Source: Nymphaea colorata
Lineage: Eukaryota > Streptophyta > Magnoliopsida > Nymphaeales > Nymphaeaceae
Direction: 5' to 3'
Assembly: GCF_008831285.2 (NCBI RefSeq)
Contig: NC_045148.1
Span: 13,244,802 to 13,308,801, forward strand
DNA length: 64,000 nt
The notes beneath the pieces are model-generated. The model was not told where the DNA came from, searched no databases, and saw only the letters and a program-made list of their open reading frames with translations. How positions within the stretch are numbered: position 1 is the stretch's first letter; each line of letters opens with the position of its first letter. Positions 34,348 through 47,893 of this stretch are shown piece by piece. The translations under genes and the position numbers were made by a program.

Positions 34348-36214
34348 TTTCAATGAGATCTAATGGAGGAGATTAAATTCTAAATATATAAGTCATGTTG
34401 ATTTTGAAGAGTTCAAAATACCCTTAAAAAAAGGGCGAGAATATGACTTCTTTAAAAAAAAAAAAAGGCTTTCTGCGGCTGCCTTCCAGTAAAGAAGATA
34501 ATGATTCATATATTAAACAAAAAAAGGCTTTCTTGTGCAACCTTACATCAATTAATGAGCATACGACTAAAAATATTTATAAAAGAAACGTCAAGTAAAG
34601 GAAGAACACTTAAAGAAGACCCACGTTTTAAACCCTTTCTAACTCCCTTCCCCATTTTCATTCCTTTTCCCTCTCAACTTCGCATCAGTTTCCCCGACAT
34701 ACGTTTGATCTCAAAATCCATCTTCATTTCTTCCAAGCTAAAGTAATAATATGTGTTTTTAGAACCTTTTCGGGCAGACTGCTTTCCCCATTTACAAGCT
34801 AAAGAATAAATTATGGTTAAAATAAGTGCTGAAGTTGTTCGAGAAACATTACAAATGTTATTCATACTTTCATTTTTGGACAAGTTGTACTTCCATTGCT
34901 ACGGCCAACTTGAACTTTTGTGATGCGTAAAAAGCAAAAAAAAAAAAGTGTGTTGGTCATGTTAAAAAAATTAATGTAAAAATTGAAAAAAAAAATTGTT
35001 TTAATGTATTTTTTTAGTATAAATTCAGTTTGGCAGTACCCAAATCCAACCCACAAAACCCAGTTTCCATTTGGCCCATCCTTGCGAAAAATCCTGGCTC
35101 CACCCCTGGGTGTATGCGCATTAGTTTTGAATAGGAACAGCCAGTGAAAACATTCAGAGAATTGGTTAAATTGAATAATTTTGTTTATGCACAGTCTCAG
35201 AATCGTGAACATGCATGAATAATGCAAGACTGTGATCCATGCGCAGCTGCGGATTTTACATCCAATGTTCTCAAGACATGTCAAGGCAGAGTACTTGATT
35301 AGAATCAAACGATGCATATGAATTACGTGATGATATTGGATTTGATACCACAACAAAGGCGGTTCCATGATCTTAAATCTCAAACATATGAGAAGTTGAC
35401 ATGGAAATTAACATGACTTTTTCTTGTGGATGCATTGAACAAAATGGTAACGAGTTTTAGGGGTTGTAATTGAATAATTTTGTTTATGCACAGCCTCAGG
35501 TGCATAATATGTGTTTTCTTGACTCATCCCCAAAAGACACGTGTCATGCACACACTGTCTATTACTATGTTTGACAATATAATGGATGTGGTTCTTTCTT
35601 CTTCAAGAGTGAATCTTCTTTAGGTGTTCTTCCTTTACTTGACGTTTCATTTATACATATTTTTAGTCATATGCTCATTAATTGATGTAATGGTTGCACA
35701 AGAAAGCCTTTTTTTGTTTAATATATGAATCATTACCTTCTTTACTGGAATGCAGCCGCAGAAAGCCTTTTTTTTTTAGTGCTCAATCCTTGAGAATTTC
35801 ATGCCGGCATGTCGGCATCAATGAAAAAATCCTATAGCATTTTCGTGCGGCCAAAGGAAAAACTCCGAGCCCGACGAATGTGTGCAAAGAGTTATCCAAG
35901 ACAAATGTAAATCTATCAAAGACTGCAACTAAAAACTTGAAACGCTCATGCTTTGTTTATTTATTTTTGGTTGCATCAAATCAATACAAGATAAAAACTT
36001 GAAACCCCCTAGATATGAACATGACTTGCTGAGTACATTGTTCTGCTGATTTCACTCTTTATAATTTGCCCCATACAACACACAGCACCCACAAAAGCAA
36101 TACTTGATGTCATCTCTCCCGCTGGGTTCTGACAAATGGCTCCAACAAAAACTTGTGTTCACAGTTGCCTTCTGTCGGGCAACCTGATCTGCAAGTTACT
36201 TATACTCCGCCAGT
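31521..36214. other. Repeat-rich stretch without recognisable genes
   Basis: 31595-31650 is a scrap rich in CGAGTT/GACTCG words. 31670-32035 is directly repeated at 38140-38505. 32600-32690 and 33060-33320 hold GGATTTGGAT/CCGATTTAGAT-type repeats. 34294-34344 is an AT microsatellite. 34560-34625 and 35480-35715 are rearranged scraps of the inverted-repeat arm. 35060-35105 resembles an end of the GGGGCGGAGCCAG family. From 35936 the sequence is the 3' flank of DUF247 pseudogene 3. Confidence 0.5.
31670..32035 (+). repeat. ~366-bp direct repeat, copy 1
   Basis: It matches 38140-38505 with scattered substitutions, starting AATTGGATTATCGACATGC. No clear protein or RNA is encoded. Confidence 0.85.
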
Positions 36215-37758
36215 TCAGGCGCCATTTTGCCGGTCGTAGGGGACGACAGTGTATGCCGTCTGGAGGATGGTGAGAAATATGAGGAGCAGGGCGCCAATAA
36301 GAGACAGAATGGTCCACAAGCTGGTAAAGTAGGTCTGCCTGAAGTGCGCCAACCACTCGTTCAGATTAGAGGATGCGTATCTTGGCCGCCGCCTCGTCGC
36401 TGTTGAGGTTGTTCTTCAAGATCCCTTCATTGCCTAGGAAGCTCACGTCCTCAGCGGTGTCTATGAGAGCGTCCATGAAGGACAGGAAGGACGTGACGCC
36501 AGTGCCTGCACATGGGTACATGCGCTCAAAGGCCACCATGTTCGTGAACATTCCTTCCGATGTCTCGTCCAGTAGCTCAGGGAGGGTGAGAATTCCCCAA
36601 CTAAAGCTCAGGTCGAACAGGTCAGTGCTATCCTCCATCTTCTTGAAGATTACTCCTGCTGAACAAACTTTTCTTTCTTGGGTAGAATCGCAATTGCTAA
36701 ATCCATGATGCCTGTCCTCGGACGATCAACCTGTTGGCCAGAAGCCTGCTTCTCTGGCCAACAGCGTCGGGAAACTGGTTCTGTGCGAGATAAGACCCGA
36801 AAAGTCAATCTCAATCTCAAACTGACTAAAACAAGGATAACGCTCGAGAGTGTTACACAGATTTAATAGGAGCTGGTGAAGTGTAGATCAAGGTTTATTT
36901 ACCTGGAACATTTGAGGGGCTATCGCAGGGCTTGCTGTCAGTAAACGCCTTAGGACCAAGCAAAAACCTTCTCCCAAGTTCTAGAAGATGTAAAGCCTCA
37001 GAAAACATCGGCCTCTCGGATGGGTCTGGGAAACATTTGCGGAGTCCTACATCAATCAACACATCCAAGTCGAGGCCAGAAATTTGGTTCTCCAGCAAAT
37101 ATAATATGTCCCGAATGAGCACAGCGTGGCCATAAGTGTTAAGGAGCTGCTTGCGGATGGACTGATCCAATGGCGGTTCCACCAATGTGTCTAATTCGTA
37201 AAGGATGTCAAGAAGGAAGCAGCCATCGAGAAGCATCACCTTTATGAAAGAAACTGATGGCCAGTTTGTTGTGTTCAGCATGTCATAGTGATCGCGGAGC
37301 AGGAGCTCCCGTTGTTTCAGGGCTCTCACGAAGTTAGATACTTCAAGTCCGTGGCTCAAGCTGAGCAACCTGAAGAGTGCTTTCTTCTTGTGATCCTCCA
37401 TGGGCTGCAGGTGCTTTCGGCCGTGGTGGTAAGGCCCAATGGCTACCATCTGTGGCTCATGATGGATGCCTTTCCCCAGAAGTTGCACAAGATCGTCCGG
37501 CCATTTGAAGATGCATTTGATCGACTGCCCACCACCTCTAGATCCTAAAGAAACGTATTCGTTGTATTCATGCATGATGTCAGCTACCCAGCGGCCGCCA
37601 TAAGTTGCACAAGATCGTGCGGCCATTCGAAGATGCAATTGATCGACTGCCTACCACCTCTAGATCCTAAAGAAACGTATTCGGTGTATTCATGCGTGAT
37701 GTCAGCTACCCAGCGGCTGGTGGCTGCTGTATCATCTTCTTGTATTTGAATTGTTGTG
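36215..37758 (-). pseudogene. DUF247 family protein, pseudogene 3
   Basis: Exon 1 is open from ~37611 to the splice donor at 36903|36902 (CCAG|GTAA), with IGPYHHG, MEDHKKKAL, SFIKVMLLDGCFLLDILYEL and LLENQISGLDLDVLIDVG. Its true N-terminus is lost: homology ends at 37758 and a ~130-bp tandem duplication (37480-37605 and 37610-37735) scrambles the first codons. Exon 2 (from ~36766) has a ~10-bp deletion near 36725, a ~22-bp deletion near 36660 and a ~70-bp deletion near 36375, so the frame to the anchor segment (SLIGALLLIFLTILQTAYT, stop TGA 36217-36215) is broken. It is closest to pseudogene 1, with shared intron and 3' flank. Confidence 0.88.
37480..37735. repeat. ~130-bp tandem duplication at the 5' end of DUF247 pseudogene 3
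   Basis: AAGTTGCACAAGATCGT occurs at ~37482 and ~37605, each followed by the same ~120 bp ending GTCAGCTACCCAGCGGC. Differences are a handful of substitutions. Confidence 0.9.
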
Positions 37759-38738
37759 TCTGAACAGTATGTGAATATATAAGCTATTTGAAAATTCAGG
37801 TCACTTCTATGTTCATTCCCCTTTCCATCGAGAGAAATATCTAATCTATTTTTGTTTGTTTATATGTTGATTTTAAGTCTCGCAAAGTAGAGAGAGAGAG
37901 AGAAAGAGTGAATATTTTTATTTGTTTATATTTTCAATATGTTTTGAGAAATATTTTCTTCATTATATGTGAATTTTTTATAAAGGGAAAAATATTTTTT
38001 TAATTCATGTTTTTTTTCATATGTTTTATCATGTGTTTTAAAAAGAGATAAAAAAGAGGAGAGAGAGATGTAAAGAGATTTTTAGAAATGTATCTAAACT
38101 AGATTATTCAAATGATAGATGTATTTCTGTCACTTTAAGAATTGGATTATCGACATGCAACCGGGTCACTATCCTCTTGCTCTCTCTTTATTTCTATTTT
38201 TTACCAAACGATTTAATTAACTACTTTTAGAAACTTGGTGAAACATGAAAAATCGTTCTCTACTTGTTTACATGTGCTTGTTTATATACTCAAAACTCTT
38301 GTGTTCTTGCCGATGCCTTCTTTTGATACACAAAAGAAGACATCATTTTTGTTTACATACTGGACACAATGCATCCGGGATACGTGTGTTGGTACTTCTA
38401 CAGTCGGAGGGGAGGTAAAGGTGTTGATGAATGCCGACTTTTTATAAATGCCAGAAAAAGCCCCCCAAGCCACTTGCCCTGCTAGTAGTTTATACCATGA
38501 ACGGATCATCACTCCAAATCAACTTATCTTGTCCTTGCTCGAGGCTGACCCAGAAAAGTATGTAAAAAAAAAAAAAGTATGTTCTTTCCAGTGTTGTGAG
38601 GTCACCGATAGCTCGACCGCCCACCTTCACAACATGAAAAAAAAATAGAGAAAATGATAAAAGATGAGACTGGTTTGGGGTTTTGGACTTGAAAGTTGCG
38701 GAAAAGGCAAAAAACCCCCAATAAATAGTCCACCCTCC

Positions 38739-38740
<2 letters not shown>
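37759..38740. other. Copied scraps and second copy of a direct repeat
   Basis: 37776-37845 matches 28895-28970 and 37846-38080 matches 29885-30110, now joined without the ~915 bp that separate them there. 38140-38505 is the second copy of the 31670-32035 repeat. No gene seen. Confidence 0.65.

Positions 38741-38821
<81 letters not shown>
38741..38821. repeat. Compound microsatellite (TA)n(GA)n
   Basis: An uninterrupted TA run (38741-38794) passes directly into a GA run to 38821. Confidence 0.97.
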
Positions 38822-38824
<3 letters not shown>

Positions 38825-38924
38825 AACCAATTCAGCCTCTTCCCTTTTTTGGTCATTCCATACTGATTCAAGAAAAAAAACTGAATTAAAATCAGTTTTT
38901 ATCATCATTGGGTCGTTGGATGTC

Positions 38925-40725
38925 GCCAACCGCTTCGGGCACCGGGATTCCTGGACTAGAGGAGAATAACCTCCCTTAGCGCTGAACGGGGGTCTGGGAG
39001 CGCTCGTGCTCCCTGTGCTCTGCCATTGTCGTCGAGAAGCGATGTGAGGTTATGCGAGGATGAGCGCTGGCGGAGAGCGGGGTTAACCTCCCTTGGCTGG
39101 GAGACAACCTTCTGAGTGCTTGGGACTCCTTGCGGTCGCCCGAGGCCCTTCAAAATACTGGGGAGGCTAACGGAATACCTACGTCGGCGACGACGGAGGC
39201 GGGGCTCGCTGCTGGCCTGCCAAGGACAAGGCACCCATTGGGAGGGGGCGCGTTTCTCTTAGGGAGGCCTGCGCTGGCCGCGGCTTGAACTGTCGGAAAG
39301 GTGACCGGTGAGGGTCCTTTCGCCGAGAACAAGAGACCAAAAAGAGTAGAGTAACCGAGTAAAGCCTTCACCCGGACAAGTCTGGCACCGACGTTACTCC
39401 TTCACCGTGTAGAACCACGGCACGGTGGCTTGTTCGTGTTTGTGGGGGGAGAGAGAACCACGCCCAACTCCCACAAGGGACCAAGGAAGCTATGGCTAGC
39501 AACGAAGAATCACGACGAAGCTAGGAGGATAGGAAAGTACCTTGACACCGAAGAACCACGTCAATGACAAAATGATTTCATATCATCGATCCCTTGACAA
39601 AATGGCCGAAGCCGGGGTCAGCTCTACAACTACAACTAACTACTAATTAACTATTCTTTCTTCTTCCAAGGCTTGCAAGCATGGAGCCGGGGCAAAAGAG
39701 CGTCGGACCCGACCCGAACGAGGTGAGTGGCTGAGGCGGGCGGCGCAGGCGGTGAATGGCCGGGCGGGGCGGTGGCACGTGGGATCTCCTCCTTGGCGTG
39801 TGGCTTCGGACAAGATCCCTTGGGATCTCGCGCACTTGAGTGGGAGATTCCGGGCTGGATGTCTCTCCTCGGCGGGTAGGCGATGCCTTTGCATGTGGGA
39901 GCTTCCGACCGGACCTCGTCGGCAGGCGTCCGATGCCTTTGCATGTGGGAGCTTCCAACCGGACCTCCTCGGTGGGCGCGGGTCCTTGCGTGCGGCTCTC
40001 GAAGGAATCTCCTCAGGAAGGTGCGCGCGGGACCTCATGCGGATCTTGGTCGGGCGTTGGCATGTACGTCAACGATTACGTGTGGATCTGTTGTGATCAG
40101 CCTCGAAAATGCGCGCGGTCTGATGTCGCGAGCGTGCGAGGTTGCGTTTTCTCTGGGGCTAGCACCAGGCGGTAGTGGGTTGGTGGTTTGGGTTCGGACC
40201 GGCCCAGTTAGCCGAACCTACTAGAGGTTTGGACAGACTGCAGGCGAGTTGGGCGGCCCCAGAAGCTCCTCAGGGGGCCCGTATTGGATAGCAATGTATC
40301 GGTACGGCTCGGCAGGCGCGACTTGCAGCTCGATGCCGGCTAGGGCCTGGTTGAGGCATTTCGGGTCTAGTTTGTCATTAGCCTCACTTTGATCGGCCTC
40401 TCGTCGTCTGGGTCGTCGAGGCTTGAGCTTGGCCCGGACCTTTCTGTGCTCGGCTGCTTGCAACGTGATGTCTGCTTCAGCCAGTGGTTCTTCTTCTTGG
40501 GCGGGTTGGCTGTCAACCTCCCTAGCTTGTCCGGGCAGGTGGGCGGCTGTACCGTCCTTGTTCTGGGCTCGTACCTTCCGTCTTGGATGGTCCCGTCGGT
40601 CCGTGGTCCACATCCTAATACCGCCTGGGCTGATGTCATCTCTGCCCAACAGGGGTTTAGCTTGGGCCGCCGCTGGTCCTTCGTATGCCGGCACTTGGCT
40701 CGGCACAAGGTAGGGTCGTAACACC
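38925..40725 (-). mobile_element. GC-rich LTR-like sequence, unit A
   Basis: Read on the minus strand it begins TGTTACGACCC at ~40723, a start common in plant Ty3/gypsy LTRs, exactly where homology to the PBD leader stops. It is far more GC-rich than its surroundings. Several overlapping open frames are present on both strands, none with gag, protease, RT or integrase motifs, so I treat them as by-products of GC content. The part 39678-40725 is repeated at 41205-42203. The left limit near 38925 and the LTR class are guesses. Confidence 0.4.
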
Positions 40726-41201
40726 AAGACTCTGCGTGGAGAGAGAGGGGCAGAGAGCGAGAGAGAAAAGAAGGGAAGGGAAAAATGGGGTGTGTGTTTG
40801 GGTTGGTGGGCGATGGGTTCGCAGTGATTGCCGCCGACACTTTGGCAGTGAACAACATACTGGTACACAAGTCAAACGAGGACAAGATCATGATTCTTGA
40901 TTCATACAAACTCATGGGCCCTAGCGGCGAAAGCTGCGACAGGTCTCTTTATATCTGTGTGTGTGTTGTGTGAGTGTGTTGCTTATGTTTCTTCGCCTTT
41001 TAGGTTTGAGGGATTTCTTCGGGTGATCATGCACAAAGTTGGGTGAGTTGTATGCATTTTCATGTATTTGGGCATACTTACTTATTGAGGATATTTTGGG
41101 ATTTTAGGTTTTTGGGTTATTGATTTTGAGTTCATTTTAACTCTTCGTTCTTGAGAAAGGGTAAATCTGGTGCTGGTTTGTGGACTTACTTCTGTTTGTT
41201 C
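40726..41201 (+). pseudogene. Truncated PBD copy A (leader, exon 1, part of intron 1)
   Basis: The proteasome leader and exon 1 (40785-40942) are present with the donor AG|GT preserved. Changes against the intact gene include E2 to G, S20 to L, H41 to Y, A46 to P and G51 to C. Intron 1 follows to 41201, where it stops short of exon 2 and joins GC-rich unit B. It could encode only the first ~53 residues. It lies in the opposite orientation to the intact gene. Confidence 0.92.
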
Positions 41202-41204
41202 GTG

Positions 41205-42203
41205 GCATGGTGCCGGAGCAAAAGAGCGTCAGACTCGACCTGAACGACGTGAGTGGCTAAGGCGAGTGGTGCGGGCTGTGAATGGTCGGGCGGGGCGGTG
41301 GCGTGTGGGATCTCCTCCTTGGCGTGCAGCTTTGGACAAGATACCTTGGGATCTCGCGCACTTGAGTGCGAGATCCCAGGCGGGATGTCTCTCCTCGGTG
41401 GGCGTGCGATGCCTTTGCGTGTGGGAGCTTCCGACCAGACCTCCTCGGCGGCCGCGCGATGCCTTTGCATGTGGGAACTTTCGACTGAACCTCCTCGGGA
41501 AGGCGCACGCGGGACCTCGTGCGGATCTTGGTCGGCCATTGGCGTGTACGTCAACGCTTACGTGTGGATCTGGTGCGATCGGCCTCAGAAATGCGCGCGG
41601 TCTGATGTCGCGAGCGTGTGGGGTTGCGTTTTCTCCGGGGCTAGCACCACGCGGTAGTGGGTCGGTGGTCTGGGTTCAGACCGGCCCACTTAGCCGAACC
41701 TTCTAGAGGTTCGGACAGACTGCAGGCGAGTTGGGAGGCCCCAAAAGCTCCTCGGGCAGCCCTTATTGGCCTGCAATGTATCGGTACGGCTCGACAAGCG
41801 CGGCTTGCAGCTCGATGCCGGCCAGGGCCTGGCTGAGGCATGTCGGGTCTAGTTTGTCGTTAGCCTCACTTTGATCGGCCTATCGCCGTCTTTGTCGGGG
41901 CTTGAGCTTGGTCCAGACCTTTTGTGCTCGGCTACTTGCAACGTGATGTCTGCTTCAGCCGGTGGTTCTTCTTCTTGGGCGGGTTGGCCGTCAACCTCCC
42001 TAGCTTCTCCGGGCATGTGGGCGGCAGTGTCGTCCTTGATCCAGACTCGGCCTTTCCGTCTTGGCCGGTCCCGTCGGTCCGCGGTCCACAGCCTAATACC
42101 GCTTGGGCTGAAGTCATCTCTGCCCAGCTGGGGTGCGGCTTGGGCCGCCGCTGGTCCTTTGTATGCCGGCACTTGGCCCAACACAAGGTAGGGTCGTATC
42201 ACC
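41205..42203 (-). mobile_element. GC-rich LTR-like sequence, unit B
   Basis: A tandem copy of 39678-40725 with point differences and small deletions (for example the CTCGGCAGGCGTCC stretch). It again ends against the PBD leader, at GGGTCGTATCACC|AAGACTC. No retroelement protein motifs were found. Confidence 0.45.
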
Positions 42204-43801
42204 AAGACTCTGCGCAGAGAGAGAGGGACAGAGAGCGAGAGAGAAATTAAGGGAAGGGGAAAATGGAGTGTGTGTTTGGGCTGGTGGGCGATGGGTTCGC
42301 AGTGATTGCCGCCCACACTTCGGCAGTGAACAACATACTAGTACACAAGTCAAACGAGGACAAGATCATGATTCTTGATTCCCACAAACTCATGGGGGCC
42401 AGTGGCAAAAGCGGCGACAGGTCCCTTTATATATGTGTGTGTTGCTTATGTTTCTTGGCCTTTTAGGTTTGAGGGATTTCTTCGGGTGATCATGCACAAA
42501 GTTGGGTGAGTTGTATGCATTTTCATGTATTTGGGCATTCTTGCTTATTGAGGTTATTTTTGGATTTTAGGTTTTTGGGTTACTGATTATGAGTTCATTT
42601 TAACTCTTCGTTCTTGAGAAAGGGTAAATCTGGTGCTAGTTTGTGGACTTACTTCTGTTTGTTCATTGAACGTGGGTATCAATTTTAGGGTTCAATTTAC
42701 GGAATACATCCAGAAGAACGTCCATCTCTACCAATTCCGCAACGGGATCCCTCTAACTACTGCAGCAGCCGCAAATTTCACCCGAGGCGAGCTCGCTACT
42801 GCACTGAGAAAGGTATTTTACTTTTGGCGTTTAATGCCCTACTCAGCTTATTTTCATTTGAAGGTTTTTCGAATCCGTCTATTCTGCCCTTCCTTTCTAT
42901 CTGTTGCTGACTTGATAATCTAGGTGGATGGAATTTCTTTTAGAGTCGAACAAAAACTGTAAATAGAAACTTCTTCTCTCATTCACAAAGTGCGATCTTG
43001 AGAGTTTATTATTTTATCAATTTCGACATTGTAAACGTCATTTGAACAAAAATTGTAAATAGAAACTTCTTTTCTCATCATTGTAAGTTTTTGTCGGTCA
43101 CAAAGTGCAATCTTGAAGGATTCTTATTTTATCAATTTCGACATTGTAAAGATCATAGTGGTTTCTTGGGTCTCTTTTGACAATGTAATGGTCCTGGTTT
43201 TCCTTTTGTGTTAATTTCGATATCATTGAAGAAATGGGAAGCAAGAGTGCACTCATTTGTAAAATATATTTGAAGTTAATGTCCTTAAGTTTTATTTAGT
43301 TAGGTGTGACAGATTAGTTTTCTGAACCTCGTGCAAATTACTATCCTCTTGTTCGGTGAGGTACTGTCTTGATCTTCTTTTAGGTTTTTTGGGTTCTTCC
43401 TTGGGAACTGGAGAGTTTATTAATAATTAGCTTTTCAACACTAGGATGAGATAATAATATTTTGATCATCTTGTTTACGTCCTGGTGTGTTTCCATGTTT
43501 TGAGCACGGGCAGTTTGTGTCGCCAATTTCTGATTGGTATTTGATTTTACCGTTGTAGATATGAAGTCTATTATTCCTTATCAATGATAATGATTCCTGT
43601 GGACTGATTTATATAATGAATCATTTGTCTAAGGGGCAATAGCAACTAGCAAGCGAGTTCATACAACAAATTGCCATGCTATGTGAATTTCCTGCAGTGT
43701 GCTTTTGATGCCCAATATTGTTTATGTGGGCCTTTATAGATATCTCATCAGCCAGGGTGTTACACCTTTCGAAGTCATAGCTACACGGACTTAACCGCTA
43801 T
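42204..43801 (+). pseudogene. Truncated PBD copy B (leader, exons 1-2, part of intron 2)
   Basis: Exon 1 is 42263-42420 and exon 2 is 42689-42812, both with intact splice signals and open frames. The exon 2 protein is unchanged from the intact gene, while exon 1 has D18 to H, S23 to N and E49 to K. Intron 2 follows and matches the parent back to about 23897, ending at CGCTAT (43801). Exon 3, which encodes more than half of the protein, is absent, so no functional subunit can result. A transcript could still share sequence with the functional gene. Confidence 0.93.
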
Positions 43802-44054
43802 CATTTAGTTGGACATGATATTATACACCACCGCCGTGGAGATGTGGAATGTTTGGCTCAGGAATCATTTAGTAGCGTTGGTGCAGTAGGACCTTTTCGT
43901 AGTATTTGAATTAGATGCTGCATCATCAACCTGCTAATATATTCTGGAAATACAATTTTGACGGAAAAATCAAAGATAATGCTTATAGAAAGCTATATGT
44001 GTTTCTTTCTGCTGTATTTCAAAACTTAATGGGCTTGTATTTCTGTATTCACAG
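43802..44054. other. Unassigned sequence before polygalacturonase scrap
   Basis: Nothing is recognised here. The stretch just before 44055 looks like an intron ending in TTCACAG. Confidence 0.35.
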
Positions 44055-44180
44055 ACGGATGTTACATACAACAATGTTAAGGGAACATCAGCCACCTCTC
44101 TAGCCTGCAAGATGCCCAGAATTTTGCTTTCGTGGAGCTCGATTACCATAATTTGAGGCGTTGGAGCTCTTTCACAAAAT
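44055..44180 (+). pseudogene. Polygalacturonase (GH28)-like fragment
   Basis: After an acceptor-like TTCACAG the frame reads TDVTYNNVKGTSATSLA, which resembles the beta-helix turn (V-Y-N-KGTSAT) near the C-terminus of plant polygalacturonases, secreted enzymes that cut pectin. The frame is then lost (TGA within 40 codons), and pieces resembling the family's next strand occur in other frames. It is a short decayed scrap. The family call rests on one motif. Confidence 0.5.
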
Positions 44181-46286
<2,106 letters not shown>

Positions 46287-46403
46287 GTGGTAAGAGAGAT
46301 GGAAGAGATGTTGCGGCAGAGTGTGGCACAACCAGCCAACAGTTGCTCTTCTTCTAGTGGTGTTTCATTCCTTGACCAAATAATTTCTCCGCTTTATGCT
46401 GCG
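46287..46403 (+). pseudogene. Callose synthase-like (GSL8/CalS10-type) isolated exon
   Basis: A 117-bp block with acceptor (GTGTAG|G) and donor (GCG|GTAAAA) is open for 39 codons: REMEEMLRQSVAQPANSC and then GVSFLDQIISPLYAA. The S-FLDQ-ISPLY pattern is that of the N-terminal cytoplasmic region of plant callose synthases, plasma-membrane 1,3-beta-glucan synthases. A full gene has dozens of exons and about 1900 residues. I find no neighbouring exon on either side (the downstream intron would contain a long AT array), so this is probably a relocated fragment. It could be one exon of a gene with very long introns. Confidence 0.55.
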
Positions 46404-47893
46404 GTAAAATTTTTAATTCTTTTTGTCAAGCTTATTTACATTATAAAACTAAAGCTAAATATACTTGACTCAGACTGAAAGCTAGAGAAGTGGGTAAGCA
46501 GCTGTTAGTTGTTACTGTCTGCTGACTTCCCAGACTGACCAAGTTTATTTAAGCTGATTTTATTTAAGTGAAGAGACAGAAGCTTGGAATAGGAAATAAA
46601 AGAAAGAAAAGGGAGTCTCAAGAAACCCTGTTCTTTCCTTGCCCCTTTGTGTTAATGCTAGCAAGTTTTCCAGCTGCGGTAGAAAGGAGCTACAAAATGT
46701 ACGTATGATGTATATATTTAAAATAATATATTCGACGTATATGATATATGTATATTTATAATATCCGTATACATTAACGTATAACATGTAGCACTATGTA
46801 CGTATGATACTATGATGTAATATATGTGAAATATAAGTATTATATATGACATATACTATACATTATAACACATATAATACAATATATATGTATAATACAT
46901 GTTGTAATTTTATTAATAGTTATAATTACATATATAATAATATACGTATATACACATATATTATATTATATATTATACATAAATAATATGTATGTATAAT
47001 AAATAAACCGTATGTATGTATATGTACATGTGTATATATACGGATACATATGTGTACATGTAGGCATACATTTATAGTATACAACAATATATACAATATA
47101 CATTATGTAATATATTATATGTATAATGTACATATAATGTACATTATAACATGTATGTACATGTGTACGATGTACATATAATATACATTATAATATGTAT
47201 ATATGATATATATGCTATAGTATGTATATATAATATACATATGACATATATCACATGCATATCATGTATAATATACTTGTATATTATATATATTATGTGA
47301 AATATAACGTATATGTACAAGTAGTATAATACTTGTGTGTAATATAATATGTTGTAATTATAACATATTATGTAATGGACAATATGTATATATAATGTTA
47401 CATATTATATATAATTATTCTATATTATATGACACATATTGTTTAATATATTATGTATGTACATGTATGGGATATATATATATATATATGCTATGCCTGT
47501 TTATATCATTGCAAGTTGAGCTATCTTTATGTCTTAACTTGATGTTTTAGTCTTGTTGTGTAGAGGTATTAGTCCCTAGGGCGTCTTGGTGAAAATTTTA
47601 AAGCGTCGTCAATTGCAAATGAGTCTTAGTTTGATTTTAGATGATTTTGATTCTTAGTTTAGTTGAGTTTTGTTTCTAGCTAGACGTGTGTTGGATAAGT
47701 TGGGACGATGTGGATGAGCAATAAAGAAACTAAGAGAGAACATGGGTGAGCACGTGATTTTATTTGGTTTCTCTTATGGACACAAATTCGAAGGGCATCA
47801 CACTTAATCCCCTCTCCTCACTTATGGGTCCTATTTTTCATCGCTGTTTAGGTAGTGCTTTCTTTCCTTTTATTGTTTAGGAAGCATATTCTT
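46404..47893. other. Intergenic or intronic, with AT array
   Basis: 46690-47490 is an irregular TATAC/TGTATA array. 47500-47893 is plain sequence with no gene seen. Confidence 0.5.
46690..47490. repeat. ~800-bp irregular alternating TA/CA/TG array
   Basis: Nearly pure runs of TATATA, TACATA, TGTATA and GTACAT words in no fixed period. Similar arrays are at 53030-53450 and 58900-59170. The composition favours cruciforms and unusual DNA structure and explains the Tyr/Ile-rich open frames seen there. Confidence 0.85.

Noticed and set aside
39643-42316. Many overlapping 80-215 codon frames in the GC-rich units
   Set aside because: Frames on both strands overlap, carry no retroelement or cellular motif, and are not kept in frame between units A and B.
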